Below are positions 12,911 through 19,165 of a DNA stretch of 19,165 nt, piece by piece. This DNA comes from Rubrivivax sp. (GTDB lineage Bacteria; Pseudomonadota; Gammaproteobacteria; Burkholderiales; Burkholderiaceae_C): contig JAUYAJ010000251.1 in the NCBI GenBank assembly GCA_030693565.1, positions 1-19,165 on the forward strand. Reading direction: 5' to 3'. The position numbers were made by a program, and so were the translations under genes. The notes under the pieces are model-generated. The model was not told the DNA's origin. It ran no database searches and saw only the letters and a list, made by a program, of their open reading frames with translations. How positions within the stretch are numbered: the first letter of the stretch is position 1; each line of letters starts with the position of its first letter.

Positions 12911-15333
12911 AGACCCGGGACGGACACGAAACTGCCGTCGGTGAAGGTGATCAGGCCGGTGCTGCGCACCAGGGTGCCGATCTTGGTGTTGCCGCTGAAG
13001 AGATCGGAACTGGTGTCGCTCTCTTTCCAGCTCAGCTTCAGGTCGGCGCTGGCTTCGGTCAGCGCCAGCGTCCACTGGCCGTCAGTGCCCCGCGCGCCGG
13101 CGGCGCCGATCACCAGCTTGGGCGCGCCGTTGACGATCGAGCGGTATTGCATCGTCATGCTGTTGAGGTCGTCGGCGTCGCTGGTCATCGAGCCGCCCAG
13201 CGTGACCTCCAGCTTGGGCCGGTTCGGCGCCGAGGCCGTGCAGACGAAGCTCAGCCCGACCATGTAGCGATTGCTCGCGCTATCGGCAGCGGTGCTGTTG
13301 AAGGTCGACCAACCGCTGAGCGTGGCGCTGAGGCTGCCGCTGACGAATTCGGTGCTCACGAGGCCAGCGATGGTGCGCGCGCTGCCCGTCAGACGCACCT
13401 GGGTCGGCACGAAACTGGAACCCGTGCTGTCCCAGGCCCCGTCGCTGAGCGACAGCAAGCCCTCAAACTCTGCGCCCGGCGTCGCCCAGACGAGGTTGAG
13501 GCTGCCGCCCGCCAGCGTGCCTTGGCGCGCCGGATCGGCCCCAGTGGGCCGGGTGCCGGCGGCGGTCACCGGGATCTCGGTCAGCGACGTACCCTCTTTC
13601 AAGGTCAAGGTGCCCAGCAAGCTGCCGCCCGCGCCATGGGCCGACAAGCTGCCTTTGAGCGCGCTGATCTCTTGCTTGAAGCCCGAGATCGTGCGCGTGC
13701 CCGCCAGATTCCATTCGTGGAACTCGTTGGCCAATGCCGTGCCACCCGACGTGAACGCACCGGGCAGCTTGCCTGTGACGCTGAAGGCGGTGATGTTGCC
13801 GCTGGCGTTGCGCGTCGGCGTCAGCGTGCCGGCGTAGGCGGCGCGGTCACTGCCGTCGGTGTTCTTCTGCAAGGCGACGTTGAAGTTGGTGCAAACCGGC
13901 GCATTGCAGGGCACGGTGCGCAAGCGAGCGCGCGTCACGTAGCTGTAGCTGCCGTCGGAATTGGCGGTGATGCTGAAGCCGTGACGCCATTCACGGCGCA
14001 CGCCGTTGGCGATCGCGACGAAGTACAGGGCCCGGCAGCCGATCTGCAACACCTCGGCCGGTGTGGTGGCCAGCACGGTGTTGTCGGCGTCCTTGTAGAG
14101 GCCGCAAGACACGGCGTCAAAGGCATCGACGTTGACCCCCGGCGCGGCGTCGAATTCGCCCGGTGCGCGGCCGCGCGAGGCTTCGCTGGCGGGAATGCGC
14201 CCGCTCATGTAGTCGCCGTGCAGGTCGGCTGCCATCAGCAGCAGGCCGAGGTCCTTGGCCATCACGTCGACAAGCACCTGGATGCCGGTCATCGCCTGGC
14301 GGAACTTCCAGCCCTCGGCGTTGGTGGCGCCGGCGGAGTTGGCTTTGGCGCCGCCGCGGCTGAACAAGGTGTTCAAGTCGGTCGACAGCTGGGTGAAGAA
14401 GAGCTTGGCTGAAGTGATCGCCAGCACGGTGGCGCTGGGCCCGGGCGGCGTACCCCCCGTCGACGGCGCGGCGCTGCAGGCGCTGCCGGTGCAGCCGAGG
14501 TTGGCCACCACGGTGGTCAGGCTGCTCGGCGCGACGGCGCCGCTCAAGGCGGGGTCGAGCAAGACGGCGGTGACGGCATTGCCGAGCACGGCCGACACGT
14601 TGGTGCTGCCGTTTTGCAGCGCGATCGACGACGTGCTGGCCGCGGCCGCCAGCGCCGTCACCACGCACTGGGTCTTGGCGCCGCTGCTGCCGGTGGCGCA
14701 GCCCAGGCTGCTGTCGGCGGCCATCTTGGCCACCGCGGTGAGCATGATCGCCAGCTTCTGGGCGTCGGCGGTGGCGGTGGACGCCGTCGACGGCGCGGGC
14801 GCCGCCACCGGGTTGAAGCCCAGCAACTGGGCCACGGTGGACGTCGCTTGCGCTGCGTTGGTGGCGGTCACGCCGCCGCTGGCGCGGCTGGCGGCGGCCA
14901 CGGCCATCTCGCTGAATGGCGTGATGGTGGCGCTGACGCTGACGTTGCCCGAACTCGCGGGCACGACCAGCGAGCGCATCGTGAAGCCCACCGGCAGTGG
15001 CTGCGCGCCGGCGATCTCGTCGAGGTGGGTCGTGTTCGCGTTCGCAGTGACGCGGATCACATAGGGCAGGCCAGCCGTGGCGTCGAAGTTCAGCGTGTAG
15101 GCCCCGCTGCTGCTCGTGGTGGTGCTGGCCAGCGCGGTGGTGCCCACGCTGCCGTCGGCGTTGACGGCCAGCGCGACGACATCGGCATTGGCCATCAAGC
15201 CCTTGGCGGCAACGCCCGTCAGCGTGACTCTGGCGGCGCTGCTGGTCGGCTGGCTGCTGTCGGCGCCACCGCCGCCACCGCAGGCCGCCATCAGGCCGGC
15301 CGCGGCGAGCGCCGAGAAAAGGGTTTTGCGCAT
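12907..15333 (-). CDS. large outer-membrane lipoprotein
   Basis: 808 residues from the ATG at 15333, with GGAGCC about 8 nt upstream; the longer upstream frame is arginine/proline-rich and not a signal sequence. MRKTLFSALAAAGLMAAC is a lipoprotein signal peptide with lipidated Cys18; no aspartate follows the Cys (Gly-rich linker), so sorting to the outer membrane is expected. Residues about 33-110 look like a small beta-sandwich of the carboxypeptidase-regulatory type (VTLTGVAAKGLMANADVVA, SGAYTLNFD, YVIRVTA). The rest is Ser/Thr/Ala-rich and beta-rich, with paired cysteines (LGCTGSAC, VPCNAPVC) suited to the oxidising periplasm. No catalytic motif recognised. It is divergent from the response-regulator gene and abuts the barrel gene with a GTGA overlap, so the two products may act together at the outer membrane. 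Confidence 0.88.
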   Translation of the reverse strand: MRKTLFSALAAAGLMAACGGGGGADSSQPTSSAARVTLTGVAAKGLMANADVVALAVNADGSVGTTALASTTTSSSGAYTLNFDATAGLPYVIRVTANANTTHLDEIAGAQPLPVGFTMRSLVVPASSGNVSVSATITPFSEMAVAAASRASGGVTATNAAQATSTVAQLLGFNPVAAPAPSTASTATADAQKLAIMLTAVAKMAADSSLGCATGSSGAKTQCVVTALAAAASTSSIALQNGSTNVSAVLGNAVTAVLLDPALSGAVAPSSLTTVVANLGCTGSACSAAPSTGGTPPGPSATVLAITSAKLFFTQLSTDLNTLFSRGGAKANSAGATNAEGWKFRQAMTGIQVLVDVMAKDLGLLLMAADLHGDYMSGRIPASEASRGRAPGEFDAAPGVNVDAFDAVSCGLYKDADNTVLATTPAEVLQIGCRALYFVAIANGVRREWRHGFSITANSDGSYSYVTRARLRTVPCNAPVCTNFNVALQKNTDGSDRAAYAGTLTPTRNASGNITAFSVTGKLPGAFTSGGTALANEFHEWNLAGTRTISGFKQEISALKGSLSAHGAGGSLLGTLTLKEGTSLTEIPVTAAGTRPTGADPARQGTLAGGSLNLVWATPGAEFEGLLSLSDGAWDSTGSSFVPTQVRLTGSARTIAGLVSTEFVSGSLSATLSGWSTFNSTAADSASNRYMVGLSFVCTASAPNRPKLEVTLGGSMTSDADDLNSMTMQYRSIVNGAPKLVIGAAGARGTDGQWTLALTEASADLKLSWKESDTSSDLFSGNTKIGTLVRSTGLITFTDGSFVSVPGL

Positions 15334-15607
15334 GCTGAAAGGCTCCAGGTCAATGGGTTCGGGGAGACGGCGTCGGGCCGCCGCGGCAGGCTGGGTCGAC
15401 AAAGACCGTGCCCGTCGGCCCAACCCGCCGATGCATTCTCTGGGGGGGGCAGATGCCCTGCACATCGGCCATTCGGCCTAGCCGAAGCGTCCTTGCCGTG
15501 CAAAACATCCCCTGGGTTGTTGAGGCCCAGTCCGGCAGCAAAGGACCATGCTGTAATGCGCGCGCTGCGCCGCGTCCGCGGCCGAAAAGCGAAGGGCCTT
15601 GCCGAGC
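15334..15607. promoter_or_regulatory. divergent lipoprotein / response-regulator promoter region
   Basis: 274 nt. It contains a run of eight G's (15442-15449) next to a GAGAAT -10-like hexamer on the minus strand (15440-15435), the inverted repeat TTCGGC-CTA-GCCGAA (15472-15486), and TGTAAT on the plus strand (15552-15557) without a good -35. The regulator encoded to the right is a natural candidate to bind here. Confidence 0.45.
15472..15486. promoter_or_regulatory. candidate operator TTCGGC-N3-GCCGAA
   Basis: Perfect 6-bp arms separated by CTA, located about 140 nt from the lipoprotein start and 122 nt from the response-regulator start. The size suits a dimeric helix-turn-helix regulator. 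Function is inference from position. Confidence 0.3.
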
Positions 15608-16237
15608 ATGAAAGCCTTGCTGATCGACGACCACACGCTGTTCCGCGACGCCCTGGGGCTGTTGATCGGCGCGCGCTTTCCTGCGCTGCGGCTGCTGCAG
15701 GCGGGCGACCTGGCCGGCGGCTTGGCCGAACTCGCGCTGCACCCCGATGTGCGCCTGATCCTGCTCGACCTGAACCTGCCCGACTCACAAAGCCCGGCAT
15801 CGATCGAGCGGCTGCGCGAGAAGGTGCCGCTGGCGCGGCTGGTGGTGTTGTCGGCCGACGACCGGGCGGAGACGGTGGAGCACGCGATCGAACTCGGCGC
15901 CTGCGGCTTCGTGCCCAAGACGGCGCGCGGCGACACCTTGATGCAGGCACTGCAAGTCACGCTCGATGGCGGCGACTTCCTGCCGCCGAGCGCGTTGCCC
16001 ACAGCGGCGCAGCCGCTGCCCAGGCAAGCTGCATCGCTGGGTTTGTCGCCACGTCAGACCGACGTCTTGCGGCTGCTCATCGAAGGCTTGTCCAACAAGC
16101 TGATCTGCCGTGAACTGGTGCTGTCGGAGTCGACCGTCAAGACCCATCTGGCGGCGGTGTTCCGCCAGCTCGATGTCAACACCCGCACCCAGGCCGTGCT
16201 GGCGGCGGCGCGGCTGGGCTTGCGCTTCGCGAACTAA
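15608..16237 (+). CDS. NarL/FixJ-type response regulator (REC + LuxR HTH)
   Basis: 209 residues from the ATG at 15608 (MKALLIDDHTLFRD); a TTG four codons earlier is possible, and the GAAGGG at 15591-15596 is 11 nt from the ATG, longer than usual. The receiver domain (1-120) has acidic residues Asp7 and Asp8, phospho-acceptor Asp54 in LLDLNLPD, VVLSADD and the conserved Lys in FVPKTARGD. A LuxR-type helix-turn-helix follows (LSPRQTDVLRLLIEGLSNK, then SESTVKTHLAAVFRQL). It should be a phosphorylation-dependent DNA-binding regulator. It is divergent from the lipoprotein gene and convergent with the hybrid kinase; the two stop codons overlap by 4 nt. The adjacent kinase is the obvious phosphodonor, but pairing is inferred from position. 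Confidence 0.95.
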   Translation: MKALLIDDHTLFRDALGLLIGARFPALRLLQAGDLAGGLAELALHPDVRLILLDLNLPDSQSPASIERLREKVPLARLVVLSADDRAETVEHAIELGACGFVPKTARGDTLMQALQVTLDGGDFLPPSALPTAAQPLPRQAASLGLSPRQTDVLRLLIEGLSNKLICRELVLSESTVKTHLAAVFRQLDVNTRTQAVLAAARLGLRFAN

Positions 16238-18549
16238 TCAGCGGCGCGCAGCGCCGCGGCGATGGCGCGCCGCAGTTCGTCGGCGCGGAACGGCTTGTGC
16301 AACACCGGCAGCCCGCTGGCGGCCAGCGCAGCGATGTCGGCCGGCGCGGTGTTGCCCGTCACCACCAGCGCCGGCAGCGCGCCCAGGCGCTGGCGCGCCA
16401 ATGCCACCACGTCGAGTCCGGTGCCCCCGGGCAGGCGCAAGTCGGTGATCAGCAAGTCGAACTGGCGCTCACCGGGCGCCAAGGCGTCGAGCGCGACACG
16501 CAGCGCGCGCGGTCCGTCGTGGGCGCTCACCGTGGCGCCCCAGGCTGTCAAGCGCGACACCAGCGCAGCGCGCACATCGCCGTCGTCTTCGACCAGCAGC
16601 AGTTGCATGCCGGCCAGCCAGGCCTGGGCAGCCGGCGGCGCTGGCGCTGCCGCGGCCTGGGTGGCGTCAAAGGGCAGATCCAGGCTGAAGCAGGAACCGC
16701 GACCCAACTGCGAGCGCAAGGTCAATGGCGCGCCCAGCAGCGCCGCGCTGCGGCGCACGATGGCCAGGCCCAGCCCGAGGCCGGCGGCGCGTTCGCGCTG
16801 CGGGTTGTCGAGTTGCACGAATTCCTCGAACACCAGTGCCTGGTGCTCGGGCGCGATGCCGCGGCCGCTGTCCCAGACCTGCATTCGCACGAGATCGTTG
16901 CCGCGCCGGCGCGCCACCACCAGCACGCCGCCGGTGTCGGTGTAGCGCACCGCATTGCTGACCAGGTTGCGCAGAATTTGCTCGAGCAGCACCGGATCGG
17001 CACGCACCGCCAGCGCCGTCGGCCGCAGGCGCAGCACCAGTCCTTTGCGGCGCGCACCCTCGGCTTCGTGCGCGGCGACGGCGTCGAACAGCGGCTGCAG
17101 CGCCAGCGGCTGCGGGCGCACGCGCAAGCTGCCCGAATCGAGCCTGGAGAGGTCGAGCAAGCCGGCCAGCAGCGACTCCATGGCCGCCACCGCGTCGTCG
17201 ACGCGCGCCACCGTGGCGCGCAGCGCCGGCGTCGCCACCTGGTCGCGCAACAAGCTCACGAGCAGGCCGATGGTGACCACCGGCTGGCGCAGGTCGTGGC
17301 TGGCGGCGGCCAGGAAGCGCGACTTCGCTGCGTTGGCCGCCGCCAGCGCCTGCGTGCGCTCGCGCACGCGCTGCTCCAGCGTGCGGTTGAGCACCTCGAC
17401 CTGCGTCATGGCGGCCACCACCCGGCCCACCATCAGCACGGCGAAGGCCATCACCATCAGCGGCGTGGCATAAGGCAACCACCAGTTGTCGGTGATGGCC
17501 AGACGGCCTTGCTGGAACAAGTAGTCGTGCGCCCCGGCCAAGACCACGGCCACCAGCGTGGCGAGCAGCGTCGCCAGCTCACCGCCGCGCATGTGGCGCA
17601 CACGCTGGCCGATCAGCCACAGCGCCGGCAAGGCCAGCAGGCCCAGCAGCGGATAGGCCAGCGCACGCACGCGGTCGATGGCATCGCCACCGGCCACACT
17701 GGCGACGATGCTGGCGCCGATCATCAAGGCCGCGCCGCCCAGCAACAGCGCCCGATAAGCCAGCGGCCGGCGCTGCGTCAGCGACATCGCGAAGACGCCC
17801 AGCAGCACCACCGTGCCCACTTGCGCGGTGAAGAACAAGGCGTTGGACAGCGCGGGCGGCAAGGCCGAGGTCGTTTCGTAGAAAGCATGGTTGCGCAGGG
17901 AGAGGATGAGGCCGAGCAGGCCGAACCAGCCCATCGCCTTCTCGCTGCGCCGGTGCCACCACAGCAGCAGCGCAAACAGGCAGGCCCCGGCAGCCGCCAG
18001 GTTGATCTGCTGGGGCAGATCCGCGCTGACGCGCACGAACATCTCGTGCTCGCGCTCGATGAGCGCCGACTCGCCCAGGCGCAGCGCTGACAGCCCGGCG
18101 CGCAGGCCGCCGCTGACCTGCAACACGATGTGGTTGTCGCCCCCTCGCAGCAGCGCCGGCGGCAGGTGCAGCAAGAAGGGCGCGACCTGCGAACGACCGT
18201 AGGCCGACTTGCCCAGCGTGTCATGCAGCAACTGCCCGTTGAGCCACAGGCGGTGGTGGATTCCCAGCCGCTCGGCACGCAGCGCCCACACCGGGACGGG
18301 GGCCGCATCGGCGCTGCCGGTCGTGGCCGGCGCAGGCAGATCCCAACGCAGGCGGTACCAGCCCTGGGCAGGCCGCGCCGCGCCGCGCAGGCCCCAGCTG
18401 TCGGGCAGCGCCACGGCTTGCCAGGGGCCGTCGGGCGCGAGCGCGAACTCGGCCTGCTGCAACGTGATCGTGTCTGCCTGGGCGGCGCCGGCGAGCCCCC
18501 CGCCGGCAAGCGCACAGCACAGCGCCAGGGCGCGAAGCCATCGCCTCAT
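16234..18549 (-). CDS. hybrid sensor histidine kinase with 7TM-DISM sensor module
   Basis: 771 residues. Signal peptide 1-25 (cleaved after AAQA); periplasmic beta-sandwich about 27-175 of the kind that precedes 7TMR-DISM modules; seven hydrophobic segments about 180-382; a short coiled coil (VEVLNRTLEQRVRERTQ); HisKA with His418 in AAASHDLRQP; HATPase with N box Asn532, G1 DSGRG (560-564) and G2 GLGLGL (590-595); C-terminal receiver (about 648-771) with Glu654/Asp655/Asp656, phospho-acceptor Asp703, Thr731 and Lys752. All catalytic residues are present, so it should be an active inner-membrane kinase; no HPt domain is fused. The signal is unknown. The ATG at 18549 has GAGG about 9 nt upstream and overlaps the stop of an 11-codon leader ORF. 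It lies downstream of queA on the same strand. Confidence 0.95.
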   Translation of the reverse strand: MRRWLRALALCCALAGGGLAGAAQADTITLQQAEFALAPDGPWQAVALPDSWGLRGAARPAQGWYRLRWDLPAPATTGSADAAPVPVWALRAERLGIHHRLWLNGQLLHDTLGKSAYGRSQVAPFLLHLPPALLRGGDNHIVLQVSGGLRAGLSALRLGESALIEREHEMFVRVSADLPQQINLAAAGACLFALLLWWHRRSEKAMGWFGLLGLILSLRNHAFYETTSALPPALSNALFFTAQVGTVVLLGVFAMSLTQRRPLAYRALLLGGAALMIGASIVASVAGGDAIDRVRALAYPLLGLLALPALWLIGQRVRHMRGGELATLLATLVAVVLAGAHDYLFQQGRLAITDNWWLPYATPLMVMAFAVLMVGRVVAAMTQVEVLNRTLEQRVRERTQALAAANAAKSRFLAAASHDLRQPVVTIGLLVSLLRDQVATPALRATVARVDDAVAAMESLLAGLLDLSRLDSGSLRVRPQPLALQPLFDAVAAHEAEGARRKGLVLRLRPTALAVRADPVLLEQILRNLVSNAVRYTDTGGVLVVARRRGNDLVRMQVWDSGRGIAPEHQALVFEEFVQLDNPQRERAAGLGLGLAIVRRSAALLGAPLTLRSQLGRGSCFSLDLPFDATQAAAAPAPPAAQAWLAGMQLLLVEDDGDVRAALVSRLTAWGATVSAHDGPRALRVALDALAPGERQFDLLITDLRLPGGTGLDVVALARQRLGALPALVVTGNTAPADIAALAASGLPVLHKPFRADELRRAIAAALRAAD

Positions 18550-18581
18550 GCCTGGCCCTCGCCGCCGCAGGTGAACCTCAT
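18546..18581 (-). CDS. possible 11-residue leader peptide ahead of the kinase
   Basis: ATG at 18581 starts MRFTCGGEGQA, whose TGA overlaps the kinase ATG (ATGA). ACAAT lies 6 nt before this ATG, as before other starts in the window, so it could be translated from a leaderless message and coupled to the kinase. It is too short to be judged by coding statistics. Confidence 0.3.
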   Translation of the reverse strand: MRFTCGGEGQA

Positions 18582-18587
18582 GCGCCC

Positions 18588-18593
18588 ATTGTC
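18588..18593 (-). promoter_or_regulatory. candidate -10 element for the kinase transcript
   Basis: Minus-strand GACAAT (18593-18588) followed by GGGCGC and ATG, the third copy of the ACAATnGGCG signature. A 17-nt spacer would place the poor hexamer TTCGGC at -35. It lies in the 116-nt gap between the queA stop and the kinase. Confidence 0.35.
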
Positions 18594-18665
18594 GGTGCCG
18601 GCGCCACCGGGCCGAATGGGCCGTTTGGCCGATGCGAGCGAGCGCGCTGGCGGGCGGCGCCCGCG

Positions 18666-19165
18666 TCAGGCGCCGGCCGGCGCGGCCACGCGCGACAGCA
18701 GCATCGAGTCGCCGTAGCTGAAGAAGCGGTAGCGCGATTCGATGGCGTGGCGGTACAGCGCCATCACCTGGGCGTGACCGGCGAGCGCGCTGACCAGCAT
18801 CATCAAGGTGCTCTTGGGCAGGTGGAAGTTGGTGACCAGCAAGTCGACAACCTGGAAGCGAAAGCCCGGGGTGATGAAGATGTCGGTGTCGTCGCTGTAA
18901 GGCTCGAGCGTGCCGCCGCGCGCCGCCGACTCCAGCGCCCGCAGCGTCGTCGTGCCGACGGCAACGATGCGGCCGCCGGCCGCGCGCGTGGCCGCGATCG
19001 CCGCCACCGTGGCGGCGCTGACCTCGAACCACTCGCTGTGCATGCGGTGCTCGGCGATGCGTTCGACGCGCACCGGCTGGAAGGTGCCGGCGCCGACATG
19101 CAGCGTCACCGCCGCCTGTCCGACGCCGCGCGCCGCCAGCGCCGCCAGCACGCCGGCGTCGAAAT
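18666..19165 (-). CDS. queA: S-adenosylmethionine:tRNA ribosyltransferase-isomerase, partial (N-terminus off the window)
   Basis: Transfers and isomerises the ribosyl moiety of SAM onto preQ1-tRNA to give epoxyqueuosine-tRNA; cytosolic. About 166 C-terminal residues of the usual roughly 350 are present, and the frame stays open to the window edge. Seen: FDAGVLAALAARGV, TLHVGAGTFQPVRVE, HRMHSEWFEV, VGTTTLRALESAA, the ITPGFRFQVVDLLVTNFHLPKS region cut into its usual sequence, LMMLVSALAG and YRFFSYGDSMLL, all family-specific. It acts one step after Tgt in queuosine synthesis. tgt is on the same strand but separated by the kinase, regulator, lipoprotein and barrel genes. The gene immediately downstream is the hybrid kinase, 116 nt away. 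Confidence 0.97.
   Translation of the reverse strand, partial: FDAGVLAALAARGVGQAAVTLHVGAGTFQPVRVERIAEHRMHSEWFEVSAATVAAIAATRAAGGRIVAVGTTTLRALESAARGGTLEPYSDDTDIFITPGFRFQVVDLLVTNFHLPKSTLMMLVSALAGHAQVMALYRHAIESRYRFFSYGDSMLLSRVAAPAGA

Noticed and set aside
11507..18090. Several long plus-strand frames (up to 611 codons) across tgt, the barrel, lipoprotein and kinase genes
   Set aside because: They lie opposite well-supported genes, cross gene boundaries, lack ribosome sites and domains, and have the composition expected of GC-rich shadows.

Overview
The window is a compact, very GC-rich bacterial chromosome segment. Protein-level resemblance (GTP-type PEP carboxykinase, YecA/UPF0149, RlmJ, Tgt and QueA, SHDLRQP-type hybrid kinase) together with the base composition suggests a betaproteobacterium of the order Burkholderiales, probably near the Leptothrix/Rubrivivax/Roseateles group. 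This placement is an inference from protein character; no rRNA or other marker is present. I saw no tRNA, rRNA, CRISPR array, insertion sequence or phage gene.

Left part (1-4.9 kb): a CoA-acylating methylmalonate-semialdehyde dehydrogenase (mmsA, minus strand, C-terminus cut by the window edge) is divergent from a YecA/UPF0149 protein. The gap between them holds a very well-formed minus-strand RNA: a junction closed by a perfect 10-bp helix with two perfect internal hairpins, a third hairpin, then an intrinsic terminator with a U7 tract, ending about 60 nt before mmsA. It is either an unannotated small RNA or an mmsA attenuation leader. Next come a secreted TPR-like protein, a YegD-type Hsp70 homologue converging on and overlapping it, a small hypothetical protein, and a single-domain universal stress protein.

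Middle (4.9-10.6 kb): pckG, a DUF2332 protein and a metallophosphoesterase form a tight minus-strand operon (11-nt gap, then a TTGA stop/start overlap). Divergent from pckG are rlmJ (23S rRNA m6A2030 methyltransferase) and a CPBP/CAAX-type membrane protease. The roughly 320-bp divergent gap contains a 19-bp palindrome and a nested stem-loop in the pckG leader.

Right part (10.6-19.2 kb): the two queuosine genes tgt and queA lie on the same strand but about 7 kb apart. Between them sits an envelope/signalling block: a large OM lipoprotein (808 aa) translationally abutted (GTGA) to a predicted beta-barrel protein, a divergent NarL/LuxR-type response regulator, and a 7TM-DISM hybrid histidine kinase whose stop codon overlaps that of the regulator. 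The lipoprotein's intrinsic terminator lies inside the predicted signal-peptide coding region of the barrel gene, so barrel expression may depend on coupled translation. The simplest reading is that the kinase/regulator pair controls the lipoprotein-barrel pair; this is inference from layout.

A recurring promoter-like signature (ACAATnGGCG, 6-8 nt between ACAAT and ATG) precedes the UPF0149 gene, tgt and an 11-codon leader ORF in front of the kinase, suggesting leaderless transcription of several genes.
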